A stretch of 64,000 bases of DNA from Betaproteobacteria bacterium (GCA_016868375.1 VGHA01000005.1:1-64000), one strand, 5' to 3'. Positions 20,048-29,232 are shown, counted from the first letter of the stretch. Numbers and translations are program-made. Notes: generated by a model not told the origin, from the sequence alone.

Positions 20048-21021
20048 ACCGGCACAGTGCGCGCGTCGTATCGGTCGACGAAATTCCGGTCATTGATGTC
20101 TCGGGGCTGGTTGCCCCTGACCGTGCCACGCTCGAAACCGTGGGCGCTGAAATGCGTGAGGCGGCAGCGCGAATCGGCTTTTTCTATGTCAGCGGCCACG
20201 GCATTGCGCAGTCGCTCATCGATGAGGTCGACGCCGCCGCCCGGAGGTTCTTTGCCGCGCCACGGGCTGACAAGCTGTCCATCGAGCCAGTGGGCCGTCA
20301 CCGGGGCTACATCAAGCAGGGTGAGGCCAAGATGAGTGACCGCGCGCGGCCTGATCTGAAGGAAAGCTTCATCTGGGGGCTCGATGTTGGCGCAGACGAC
20401 CCCGATTTCATCGCCGCCAACCGGATGATCGGCCCCAATCGCTGGCCTGCGTTCATGCCGGAACTTCGCCCTCTGCTCAACCGTTACCTCGATGAAGCGC
20501 ACGCCTGTGCGAAGCGGCTGCTGCGTGCGCTCGCCGTCAGTCTTCATGCACCCGAAGACGCCTTCACGCGCAAATTCGACAAGCCCATTTCGCGAGGCTC
20601 TCTGGTGTACTACCCGCCGCAGCCGCCAGAACTTGGCGACCGTCAGTATGGGGTGGCACCGCACACTGACTACGGCGTCATCACGCTGCTCCACCAGGAT
20701 CCCGTGGGCGGACTGCAGGTAGCCACCCGCGGCGGTGAATGGGTCACCGCAACCCCCATTCCCGGCACGCTGGTCATCAACTCAGGCGACCTGATGGGAC
20801 GCTGGTCCAACGATGTGTTCAAGTCGAATCCGCATCGTGTCATCAACACATCGGGCCGCGAGCGGCTGTCGATCGCGGTGTTCGTCGACCCCGACTACGA
20901 CACGCCCATCGTGCCGGTCACCGAGCCGGGTGTGGTCGCCAGATACCCGGAAGTCAGCTGCGGCGAATACATCCTCGGGCGCTTTGACAAGGCATTTGAG
21001 TACCGCAAGCGCGCGGGCTGA
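20044..21021 (+). CDS. 2-oxoglutarate/Fe(II) oxygenase, isopenicillin-N-synthase-like family
   Basis: 325 aa; EIPVIDVSGL, VAPHTDYGVITLLHQDPVGGLQV, NSGDLMGRWSND, NPHRVINTSGRERLSIAVFVDPDYDT (HxD...H...RxS). Confidence 0.9.
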   Translation: MNRHSARVVSVDEIPVIDVSGLVAPDRATLETVGAEMREAAARIGFFYVSGHGIAQSLIDEVDAAARRFFAAPRADKLSIEPVGRHRGYIKQGEAKMSDRARPDLKESFIWGLDVGADDPDFIAANRMIGPNRWPAFMPELRPLLNRYLDEAHACAKRLLRALAVSLHAPEDAFTRKFDKPISRGSLVYYPPQPPELGDRQYGVAPHTDYGVITLLHQDPVGGLQVATRGGEWVTATPIPGTLVINSGDLMGRWSNDVFKSNPHRVINTSGRERLSIAVFVDPDYDTPIVPVTEPGVVARYPEVSCGEYILGRFDKAFEYRKRAG

Positions 21022-21088
21022 AGGCGGAAAGCTGCGCTCTAAACTGTTAGACTTAGTCCGGTTGGCCTCGTTTAACAGGAGAGGCGCC

Positions 21089-21506
21089 GTGCGGTCGGTC
21101 AATATTCACGAAGCGAAAACGCACCTGTCGCGGCTGGTCGAACTGGCTGCTGCGGGCAGCCGAAGGTGGCAGACGCATCCCGGGCAAACTGCGCAAGCTC
21201 ATCAGCAACGAAGAACATGCGCTCTTTTTCAGCGTGGCAAGCCTCTGGGAAATCGCCATCAAGGCAGGCCTGGGCCGTCCAGACTTCACGCTCGATGCCT
21301 CGGTCTTTCGCCGTCTTTTGATCGATAACGGCTACACCGAGATTGCCATCAGCGGCAGCCACGTAATCACCGCTAACAGCCTGCCACCGCTGCACCGCGA
21401 CCCGTTCGATCGGCTGCTAGTCGCGCAGGCCATCAGCGAGGGCTTCACGCTGCTGACTTCCGACCCCGCACTGGCCGGCTACCCGGGCGACATTGTCATC
21501 GCCTGA
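21089..21506 (+). pseudogene. Decayed toxin-antitoxin module: Phd/YefM-like antitoxin N-terminus abutting an N-terminally truncated PIN-domain (VapC-like) toxin in another frame
   Basis: Frame 2: MRSVNIHEAKTHLSRLVELAAAGS (antitoxin start); frame 3: PGKLRKLISNEEHALFFSVASLWEIAIKAGLGRPDF...LPPLHRDPFDRLLVAQAISEGFTLLTSD (PIN C-terminal two thirds); no LLLDTH-type N-terminal motif. Confidence 0.75.
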
Positions 21507-21534
21507 CATTCACCGCCACGGTCGCTCGGCATCC

Positions 21535-23541
21535 TCAGCCCGCAGGCGGTGCCTCACCCACCAGCGCCATCAGCGCTTCTTCGGAAATCACTTCAATGCC
21601 CAGCTTGCGCGCCTTCTCCGCTTTGCTGCTCACCGAATTCGGATCGGCCAGCACCAGATAGGTGGTCTCGCGCGTCACGGTATCCACCAGCTTCATGCCT
21701 GCCGCCGCAAGCGGTGCCTCGTAGTCTGATTTCTTTTTACCGCTGGGCAGCTTGCCGCTGATGCAGACGGTTTTCACGGGCTCCCCCGTTGCATCGTCAC
21801 CCACCACATCGCGCTGCGGCGCTGTGACTACGATGCCGTTGGCGAGCATCTTGTCGATCACGCCACCCATGCCATCGATGCCATCCTGGATCGGAGCCCC
21901 CAGGTTGGGCACGCCCACGCGCTCTGCAAATTCAGGGTCGCGCAGCCGCCCCGACCGCCATTGATCGAGCGTGTCCAGTTCGCCCCCGGCGGCGGCGATC
22001 ATCAATTCAATTCGGCGGATGCCGGCACTTTCTATCCCAAGCGAGCCCAAAAACCGCGCGAGGCTCAGCATGCGCGTGGCATCGATCGCGTCCAGAATCG
22101 ATCGGGCGCGTTTGTCCCCCAGCCGAATGCCCTTCTCGCCATTGATCACCAGTTCGGCCAGCTCAGCGCTGCGGGCCTCGAGCGCATAAAGATCGGCAGC
22201 ATCTTCGATACCGAAGCGCTCAAGCATCGCCTCAAGCACGGAGTCGCCGATACCCTGAATGTCGAGACTGGTAATCCACCGATCGATCTTGCCCGTGCTT
22301 TTCTTGGGGCAGGCTGCGTTGCGGCATTCAAGGATCACGCCCTCTTCGCCCGAGGTGATCCGCCGGCGGCCCACCGCACCACCGCAAAACGGGCATGCGC
22401 TGGGCGCAATGATCGGGCGCCGGTCGGGCGGCCGGTGCGTGACCCGAATCACCTTCGGGATGATGTCGTTGGCCTTGATCAGCCATACCGAGTCGCCGAT
22501 GGCGACATCGAGTCGGGCGATTTCGTCAAAGTTGGCAAGCGATGCACTGCTGACTGTCGTGCCACCGATTTCAACCGGCCGAAGCTGCGCGGTGGGCACG
22601 AGCGACCCTGTATGGCCGCCGCTCACAACCACGTCTTCGAGCACCGTTTCGGCGCCTGCCGAATCAAACTTCCAGGCCACCTGCCCTTTGGGCCGGCCAG
22701 CGGTGACACCCAGCGCTTCCTGCCGCCCAACATCATCAATTTTGATGACCACGCCATCGATCCAGAACGGCAGTGAATCGCGCCGCGCCCCGGCGTCGCG
22801 ATGCCAGGCAACGGCTTCATCGACACTGGAACAGAAGGCATGCGGGATCAGGTTGAAACCCAATTCAGCCAGACGCGCGAGCTTATGCGACTCGGATGCG
22901 AACCGCACCGATGCGCCATCGCGCTGCTCATCGATGTCAAAGGCAAACGCGGTGAGATGCTCGCACTGGTGGCCATTTTTTCGCCCCATGATGCCGCTGC
23001 CGGCATTGCGAGGATTCTTGCTGCGGGCGGGGTCAACCTTGGCCCACTCCTCGACGGTCAGGATGACCTCGAAGCGCACTGCGCCAGTGAAACGTTCCGG
23101 GCCGCTGCCCACCCAGGCGGGCAACCCATTGAACCGGATCGCGTTGGCGGTGATGTCTTCACCGATCACGCCGTCGCCACGCGAGATCGCCTGCATCAGC
23201 CGGCCATCGCGATAGTAGGCAGCCGCGCTCGCGCCGTCGCCTTTCAGGCTGACGTGAAGCGGCGGCCCGCCGCTCTTGTCGACCCAGGCGCGAAATTCGG
23301 CCTCGGAATTGACCTTGTTCTGGCTGCCCATCGGCATCGCGTGCCGGGCCTTGGTAAGAATGCTGTCGGCGGGCACTGGCGCCCCGACCATCGCGAGCAC
23401 GGGATCATCGGGCGAGCGCACGCGGAGTTCGTCCTCCAGCGAGTCATACTCGGCATCGGACATCAGCGGCTCCGGACCGAAGTAATACGCGTGCTTGGCT
23501 CTCAGAATCAGATTACGGAGCTGGACGATGCGGTTGGGCAT
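21535..23541 (-). CDS. NAD-dependent DNA ligase, divergent LigA-type
   Basis: 668 aa; Ia domain AYYFGPEPLMSDAEYDSLEDEL, KxDG motif SLKGDGASAAAYYRDG, SRGDGVIGEDITANAI, KNPRNAGSG, Zn finger CPFCGG...CRNAACPKK, C-terminal BRCT-like GKLPSGKKKSDYEAPLAAAGMKLVDTVTRETTYLV. Confidence 0.85.
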   Translation of the reverse strand: MPNRIVQLRNLILRAKHAYYFGPEPLMSDAEYDSLEDELRVRSPDDPVLAMVGAPVPADSILTKARHAMPMGSQNKVNSEAEFRAWVDKSGGPPLHVSLKGDGASAAAYYRDGRLMQAISRGDGVIGEDITANAIRFNGLPAWVGSGPERFTGAVRFEVILTVEEWAKVDPARSKNPRNAGSGIMGRKNGHQCEHLTAFAFDIDEQRDGASVRFASESHKLARLAELGFNLIPHAFCSSVDEAVAWHRDAGARRDSLPFWIDGVVIKIDDVGRQEALGVTAGRPKGQVAWKFDSAGAETVLEDVVVSGGHTGSLVPTAQLRPVEIGGTTVSSASLANFDEIARLDVAIGDSVWLIKANDIIPKVIRVTHRPPDRRPIIAPSACPFCGGAVGRRRITSGEEGVILECRNAACPKKSTGKIDRWITSLDIQGIGDSVLEAMLERFGIEDAADLYALEARSAELAELVINGEKGIRLGDKRARSILDAIDATRMLSLARFLGSLGIESAGIRRIELMIAAAGGELDTLDQWRSGRLRDPEFAERVGVPNLGAPIQDGIDGMGGVIDKMLANGIVVTAPQRDVVGDDATGEPVKTVCISGKLPSGKKKSDYEAPLAAAGMKLVDTVTRETTYLVLADPNSVSSKAEKARKLGIEVISEEALMALVGEAPPAG

Positions 23542-23642
23542 GAAAACGAGCTGCTAACGAGGCAGCCAAACCATCAATAAGCCCGCCACTTTAGCAGCGG
23601 GGCTGTCGTCGGCAATAATCCCGACCAAGGAGAACACTCGCC

Positions 23643-24410
23643 ATGACTGCACCCACACACCACACAGCCGCTTCACTCAACCCAGCGAGCCTCAGGCAAG
23701 GCAAGATTGACCTTGCCGCCGCACTGCGCTGGGCCGCGCGGCTGGGCCTTAACGAAGGGGTCTGCAACCATTTCAGCCTGGAGCTTGCGCCCGACCGATA
23801 TCTGATCAACCCTCAGGGCTTGCACTGGTCGGAGGTCACCGCGGGCGACATGCTGCTGATCGACGGCAGCGGCCGCGTGCTGGAGGGCTGGCACGCACTC
23901 GAGCCGACCGCATTCTTCATCCACAGCTGGATTCACCGCACCAGCCCCCGCGCCAAGGCGGTGCTGCATACGCACATGCCGCATGCCACCGCGCTTACGC
24001 TGATCGAGGGCGGGCGGCTTGAATGGTGTAACCAGAACACGCTGCGCTTCTGGGGGCGGGTGGGCTACGACGATCATTACAACGGGGTTGCACTGGACGA
24101 TGCAGAAGGCGTGCGAATCGCCTCACAGCTCAAAGACCATGATGTGCTGTTCATGGCCAGTCACGGTGTCACGGTGGTGGGGGCCAACCTGGCATGGGCC
24201 TTTGATGACCTGTACTACCTCGAGCGCGCCTGCATGCATCAGCTGTTGGCCACGCAGATGGCAGCGGGCAAGCCCCTGCGGCAGGTGCCGGAAGCGCTGT
24301 GCGCCCGGGTGGGCGCGCAGATTGCCGGCGAGCGCCAGCAATCGGATCTGTTCTTCGCCTCGATCAAGCGAATGCTGGATCGCGAGTCGCCCGGCTGGGC
24401 AACCATCTGA
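23643..24410 (+). CDS. Class II aldolase/adducin family protein
   Basis: 255 aa; DLAAALRWAARLGLNEGVCNHFSLEL, SPRAKAVLHTHMPHATALTLI, VLFMASHGVTVVGANLAWAFDDLYYLERAC. Confidence 0.87.
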   Translation: MTAPTHHTAASLNPASLRQGKIDLAAALRWAARLGLNEGVCNHFSLELAPDRYLINPQGLHWSEVTAGDMLLIDGSGRVLEGWHALEPTAFFIHSWIHRTSPRAKAVLHTHMPHATALTLIEGGRLEWCNQNTLRFWGRVGYDDHYNGVALDDAEGVRIASQLKDHDVLFMASHGVTVVGANLAWAFDDLYYLERACMHQLLATQMAAGKPLRQVPEALCARVGAQIAGERQQSDLFFASIKRMLDRESPGWATI

Positions 24411-24414
24411 GCGG

Positions 24415-25302
24415 TCAGAAGCTCAGCTTGGGCAGGGCAAGGCCTTGCACGCCGGGCTCAAACGCAAGCAGACGCCCGGCATAGGGCTCGCGCGCAAGCG
24501 CGGCTTCGTCAAGCATAAAGGTCATTGACGTGACATACAGCGTACGAAGATCGGGGCCGCCGAATGCAACGCTGGTGGGACGACTGATCGGTAGCGGCAC
24601 CTCGCGTTCAACGCGCCCAGCGGGATCAATCCGAATAAGCTGCGATGCACCCAATTCAGCCACCCAGAGCATGCCCTCGGCATCGATGGTGCAGCCATCA
24701 GGATGACCGCGGCGCCCCGCAAAATCGATCAGCACGCGACGATTCGCAGCCTCGCCGGTGGCGGGGTTGAAATCCCAGGCGTAAATACGGCCATCGGGAT
24801 GGGTGTCGGTGTGATACAGGGTGCGGCCATCAGGACTGAACGCGATGCCATTGGACACCTCAAAGCCCCGGTCGATGGTTGCGGCGATCAGGCTGCCGTC
24901 GATTCGATAGAGTTCGCCCAGCGGGCGCTTCAGCGTGCGCTCGTACGAACCAATCCAAAGCCGGCCGGCGGGGTCGACCGCGCTGTCGTTCATTCGCTGA
25001 ATCGAGAAATCAATGCCCCATAGCGGCAGCATCCGAAGCTTGTCAGGCGTGGGGTCGGTGACCGCAAGGCCGCGCTGGAAGTGAATCAGAAGACTGCCGT
25101 CGGCGCGCTCGCGCAGCCCCGAGGCACGCTGCGGCAGCTTCCAGGTGGTGGTGCTGCCCGTGGCGGGCGCATAGCGATGCAACGTCTTAGGCTCAAGGCC
25201 CACATCAACCCAGTAGAGGGCCTGCTCGGCTGCCACCCAAAGCGGGCCTTCGCCGATGGAGGTGACCTGGTCGGTAACGCAGTGAATGTCCGGTTTTTTC
25301 AT
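24415..25302 (-). CDS. SMP-30/gluconolactonase/LRE family protein
   Basis: 295 aa; SIGEGPLWVAAEQALYWVDV, NGIAFSPDGRTLYHTDT, GHPDGCTIDAEGMLWVAE, RPTSVAFGGPDLRTLYVTS. Confidence 0.9.
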   Translation of the reverse strand: MKKPDIHCVTDQVTSIGEGPLWVAAEQALYWVDVGLEPKTLHRYAPATGSTTTWKLPQRASGLRERADGSLLIHFQRGLAVTDPTPDKLRMLPLWGIDFSIQRMNDSAVDPAGRLWIGSYERTLKRPLGELYRIDGSLIAATIDRGFEVSNGIAFSPDGRTLYHTDTHPDGRIYAWDFNPATGEAANRRVLIDFAGRRGHPDGCTIDAEGMLWVAELGASQLIRIDPAGRVEREVPLPISRPTSVAFGGPDLRTLYVTSMTFMLDEAALAREPYAGRLLAFEPGVQGLALPKLSF

Positions 25303-25415
25303 TGAAGCTTCTCGACAATTCCCAGTCTCGTAACCAGGAAGGGTTTTGCGCGGGTCGCGAACTCAAGTACATTTTCGTGGCCTTCACCCAATTCCTTCCT
25401 AATCGGAGTCATTCA

Positions 25416-26396
25416 ATGAAACTCCTTCGTCGCGCTTTGGTTACCGCGTCGGCCACCGCCGTCGGGCTCGCCGGCATCAATGCCTACGCACAAGGCCAAT
25501 ATCCCGCTCGCACCATCAAGCTGCAGGTGCCGTTTGCACCGGGCGGCACCACCGACATCATTGCGCGCGTGATCGCGGAGCCACTGGGCAAAGCCCTCGG
25601 CCAGCCCGTGGTCATCGAGAACAAGGCGGGGGGTGGCGGGGTGGTGGGCGCCACCGAAACCGTGCGTTCAACGCCGGACGGCTATTCGCTTGGGATGGCA
25701 ACGGTTTCCACCACTGCCGCCAATCCGGCGATCAATCCAAAGATTCCCTACAACCCGATCACCGACTTCACGCCGGTCATCAACATCGCGGCCACACCGA
25801 ACCTGATCGCGGTTCATCCAAGCTTCCCGGCACGCGACTACAAGAGCTTCATCGATGAATTGAAATCGAAGCCGGGCAAATATTCCTACGCGTCATCGGG
25901 CACGGGCGGCATCGGGCATCTGCAAACCGAGCTGTTCAAGAGTCTGGCTGGCGTGTTCGTCATTCACATCCCCTACCGCGGTGCGGGCCCTGCGTTGAGT
26001 GACACCGTCGCGGGTCAGGTGCCGATTATTTTCGACAATATTCCTTCGGCCCTGCCCTTCGTTCAGGCGAACCGCCTGCTGCCAGTCGTGGTCGCCGCGC
26101 CGCAACGGCTTGCCGTACTGCCCAACGTCCCCACGTTCAAGGAAGTGGGTCTTGAGCCGGTGAACCGGATGGCCTACTACGGCATTCTTGGGCCCAAGGG
26201 CCTTCCCCGCGAGGTGGTCGATCGCATCAACGCAGCCACCCGCAAGGCGCTCGAGGATCCCGCCGTGCGCAAGCGCATCGAGGACACCGGATCACTCGTG
26301 ATTGGCAACAGCCCCGAGGAGTTCGCCGCGCAGATCAAGGCCGAGTTCGAGGTATACCGCCAGGTGGTGACGCAGCAGAAGCTGTCACTCGAGTAA
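25416..26396 (+). CDS. Bug-family (tripartite tricarboxylate transporter) substrate-binding protein
   Basis: QYPARTIKLQVPFAPGGTTDIIARVIAEPLGKALGQPVVIENKAGGGGVVGA, FDNIPSALPFVQANRLLPV; ATG 25416. Confidence 0.93.
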   Translation: MKLLRRALVTASATAVGLAGINAYAQGQYPARTIKLQVPFAPGGTTDIIARVIAEPLGKALGQPVVIENKAGGGGVVGATETVRSTPDGYSLGMATVSTTAANPAINPKIPYNPITDFTPVINIAATPNLIAVHPSFPARDYKSFIDELKSKPGKYSYASSGTGGIGHLQTELFKSLAGVFVIHIPYRGAGPALSDTVAGQVPIIFDNIPSALPFVQANRLLPVVVAAPQRLAVLPNVPTFKEVGLEPVNRMAYYGILGPKGLPREVVDRINAATRKALEDPAVRKRIEDTGSLVIGNSPEEFAAQIKAEFEVYRQVVTQQKLSLE

Positions 26397-26421
26397 GGCT
26401 CGCGCGCTGTTCTTAGCCCGC

Positions 26422-26448
26422 GCGGCTGCGCCAAGGTGGCGCGGCCGC
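26422..26448. terminator. Hairpin (11-bp stem with one G-U) between convergent genes; possible bidirectional terminator
   Basis: GCGGCTGCGCC-AAGGT-GGCGCGGCCGC; no strong U-tract. Confidence 0.35.
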
Positions 26449-26463
26449 TGCCGGGTAGCACGC

Positions 26464-27933
26464 TTAGTCGGTTCTGACCGGGTCACGCCCCCAGCGCAGC
26501 CGAAGCGCCAGATAATCCTCTTCGAGCACGCCCGAGCGCAGTTCGGGTGTCCACCCGGTTAAATCCGAAAACGCTTCCAGCGTATAACGCCCCAGGTCGG
26601 TGCGGCGCAGGCGCGCATGCCGCAGCGCAAGCACGACACGCGAGACGCCCGCGTTCTTCAATGCGCCTGCGCACATCGGGCAGGGCTCCATCGTGCAGTA
26701 AAGCGTCGCGCCCTGCGTGACACCCACGCCGTGCGCTGCAATCGCCCGCCGAATCACATCGGATTCCGCGTGCACGGTTAAGTCACATTGCGATACCTGG
26801 CGGTTCTGCCCGGTGGCCAGCAGCTTTCCGTCGCGGACCAGCACGGCGCCGGTTGGCCAGTCGCCGCGCTCGAAGGCCTCTTGAGACTGGGCCAGCGCCA
26901 GGCGCATCCAATGGCGATCAGGATCGGCGTCGGTGCCCAGGGTTCCCGGGGCGCTGGGCAACGTGGCCGCCTCGGCAGACCCGACACGATGCGGTGCTGG
27001 ATTGGCCGCTCGCCCCTCATGACCGCCAGCGATCTGTTCAAGCATGGCCCGACCCAGCAGACCGCAGGGGTTGGCGAGCGTTTCCAGAATTTCAAAGTGG
27101 TTGTAGCCCTCGGCGGTCAGGCGCGTGACAGGCACACCCTGCGCCTGCGCCGCATCGGCATAGTGTTGCGCCTGCCGCTGAAACTCGGGACTCTCGAGTG
27201 AACCCCAGGCAACCGTCAACGGCACACTCAATCCACTCAGATGCCGGACTGGGCTGAGTCGTTCGAGCTGTTCATCGGTAAGTCGAAGATAGTTGCCCCG
27301 GGCAGACAATCGAACCGGCAGCAGGTCGTAAATGCCGCTGCAGACGCTGAAGCTGGCAATGGGCGAGTTCGACGCAAGCGAGAAGTCGCCGCGCCAATCT
27401 GTTGCAAGTGCAGCGGCTGCAAGGTGTCCGCCCGACGAGTGTCCGAACAAATGCACACGCGCCGGATCGATGCCCAGCGCGGCCGCATTGGAGGCAACCC
27501 AGGCAATGGCCCGACGGATCTGATCGGTCATGCGGCCCAGATCGCCATCGAGCTCGGTGACCGGTGCAAAGTCGGGAATCAAGACTGCATAGCCAGCCGC
27601 CACGAACGGCTCGGCCACAAACGCATAGTGGCGTGCCAGTCCGCCGCGCCAGGCCCCGCCGTGAATGAACAGCAGTGCGGGCCTGAGCTTAGGGTTCGAG
27701 GGCGCCTGCGCCTCGCCGGGGCAAAAGCAGTCAAGCGCCTCAGCGGCCGAGGGCCCGTAAGCATGCCGCGAAGGCTGCCCAAGCCGCTCGCGCGCCCGCT
27801 CACTGGAGAGCTCATAGCGCTTGAGCACCTGCTGCATGTTTGGCGCGTGCTGCGCCTGATCATAGGCCCGGTCAAGCGCAGCCTGATCCAGGTCGAGCCA
27901 CACCTTGGGCGCGCCGTCCGCGTTATCCGCCAT
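26464..27933 (-). CDS. Fusion protein: alpha/beta hydrolase (kynurenine-formamidase-like) + cytidine/deoxycytidylate-type nucleoside deaminase domain
   Basis: 489 aa; N-terminal PALLFIHGGAWRGG, VHLFGHSSGGHLAAAA, YNHFEILETL; C-terminal RLALAQSQEAFERGDWPTGAVLVRDG, HAESDVIRRA, TLYCTMEPCPMCAGAL. Confidence 0.9.
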   Translation of the reverse strand: MADNADGAPKVWLDLDQAALDRAYDQAQHAPNMQQVLKRYELSSERARERLGQPSRHAYGPSAAEALDCFCPGEAQAPSNPKLRPALLFIHGGAWRGGLARHYAFVAEPFVAAGYAVLIPDFAPVTELDGDLGRMTDQIRRAIAWVASNAAALGIDPARVHLFGHSSGGHLAAAALATDWRGDFSLASNSPIASFSVCSGIYDLLPVRLSARGNYLRLTDEQLERLSPVRHLSGLSVPLTVAWGSLESPEFQRQAQHYADAAQAQGVPVTRLTAEGYNHFEILETLANPCGLLGRAMLEQIAGGHEGRAANPAPHRVGSAEAATLPSAPGTLGTDADPDRHWMRLALAQSQEAFERGDWPTGAVLVRDGKLLATGQNRQVSQCDLTVHAESDVIRRAIAAHGVGVTQGATLYCTMEPCPMCAGALKNAGVSRVVLALRHARLRRTDLGRYTLEAFSDLTGWTPELRSGVLEEDYLALRLRWGRDPVRTD

Positions 27934-28696
27934 GCGTCAGCCCTCCATCAATAGCAAGTTCCTGCCCGGTGACAAAGCGAGCCGCCTCGGAGCAGAGGAA
28001 GGTGACTGCGTTGGCAATGGCCTCGCAGTCCAGCGGCTGCGGAACACATTGCATGTTGAGGATCATCTGCTTGTACTGGTCAGGCAGGCGGCTTGCCTGC
28101 AGCCCATGCAGCACCACGCCAGGCAACACCGTGTTGACCGTGACGCCGTGCTGACCGAGCTCCCGCGCGAGCGATCGGCTCATGCCGGCGAGCGAGGCTT
28201 TACTGGTGACGTAGTGCAGAAAGTGTGGGCGCCCCATTCGGTAGGTGCCTGATGACACGTTGACAATACGCCCCCAGCCACTCGACTTCATGTCGGGGGT
28301 GACCGCTCGGACGCACTGAAACGTGCCGGTGATATTGGTATGGATCACGCGGTCCCATTCTTCAAACGGGATCTGGTCGAAATCCTGATAGCCGAGCGCG
28401 GAAAACAGCGCTGCGTTATTCACCAGGACATCGATTCGCCCAAAGCGCTCGCGGGCACGGGCTGCACACGCTTCAACCGACACCCGGTCGGCAATATCCA
28501 GCGCACAACCTATCGCCGAGCCGCCGGCCGCACGGATTTCGTCTGCCACCTGGTTGGCCTGATCAGCGAGCAGATCGCCAATGACGACCTGAACGCCCGC
28601 GCTGGCCAGTCTGAGCGCGCAGGCTCGCCCAATGTTTCGAGCGCCACCCGTCACGAGCGCGGTGCGCCCGGCGATGCCAAGAAAGTCGGAATTCAT
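27923..28696 (-). CDS. SDR-family oxidoreductase
   Basis: 257 aa; ALVTGGARNIGRACALRLA, NNAALFS, NVSSGTYRMGRPHFLHYVTSKASLAG. Confidence 0.9.
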   Translation of the reverse strand: MNSDFLGIAGRTALVTGGARNIGRACALRLASAGVQVVIGDLLADQANQVADEIRAAGGSAIGCALDIADRVSVEACAARARERFGRIDVLVNNAALFSALGYQDFDQIPFEEWDRVIHTNITGTFQCVRAVTPDMKSSGWGRIVNVSSGTYRMGRPHFLHYVTSKASLAGMSRSLARELGQHGVTVNTVLPGVVLHGLQASRLPDQYKQMILNMQCVPQPLDCEAIANAVTFLCSEAARFVTGQELAIDGGLTHGG

Positions 28697-28737
28697 GATG
28701 ATTGAGGCGCCTGGCGCACGATGAACGGGCTGCCTGC

Positions 28738-29232
28738 CTAGAGCAGGAAGGCGATGCCGGGCAGTTCAGCTTCGGAGTTGATCAGGTCGACGCGTTTGTC
28801 AGCAATCTGCCAGTGCCCCTGGTGTTGCCGCAGACGATGTTCGACGAGCGCCGCCCAGGTGCGCTGCTGCTCGAGCCGGTATTCAAGCAACACGAGCGCT
28901 GAAGCGACCCACGTGGCGGTGTCCGTGTGCTCGAGAATTTGCACGTTGCTGACCTGGTGCACGGTGCGCGCCAGCGGCCGCCGCGCATGCGCACGCGGAT
29001 GCGTGATCTGGCGAACCCGAAGTTCGAGCAGCGTGCGGTCGTCATAGATGATGGACGAGGTGTTGAGCGGATCCGCCTGCCCCTGCTCAAGCGGTACCCA
29101 GTAATGAGCATCGTCTGCAAAGAGCGCAAGCCAGTCTTCAAAACAGTGCGTATCAAGCAGCCGCGCCTCGTGATAGAGAAAGGCGCGCACGCTTTCGCCG
29201 AGCGCGTGCAAGGAGTCAGTTGAGCCGGTCAT
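28738..29232 (-). CDS. Aromatic-ring-hydroxylating dioxygenase beta subunit
   Basis: 164 aa; FLYHEARLLDTHCFEDWLALFADDAHYWVPLE, RITHPRAHARRPLARTVHQVSNVQI-type SnoaL-like fold; adjacent to alpha subunit. Confidence 0.88.
   Translation of the reverse strand: MTGSTDSLHALGESVRAFLYHEARLLDTHCFEDWLALFADDAHYWVPLEQGQADPLNTSSIIYDDRTLLELRVRQITHPRAHARRPLARTVHQVSNVQILEHTDTATWVASALVLLEYRLEQQRTWAALVEHRLRQHQGHWQIADKRVDLINSEAELPGIAFLL

Noticed and set aside
21961-23580. Overlapping + strand ORFs of 271, 318 and 259 aa opposite the ligase
   Set aside because: Antisense shadow ORFs with no domain signal.
26464-27933. Naming the fusion kynB or tadA
   Set aside because: Each domain only resembles those families; specific function cannot be assigned from sequence reading alone.
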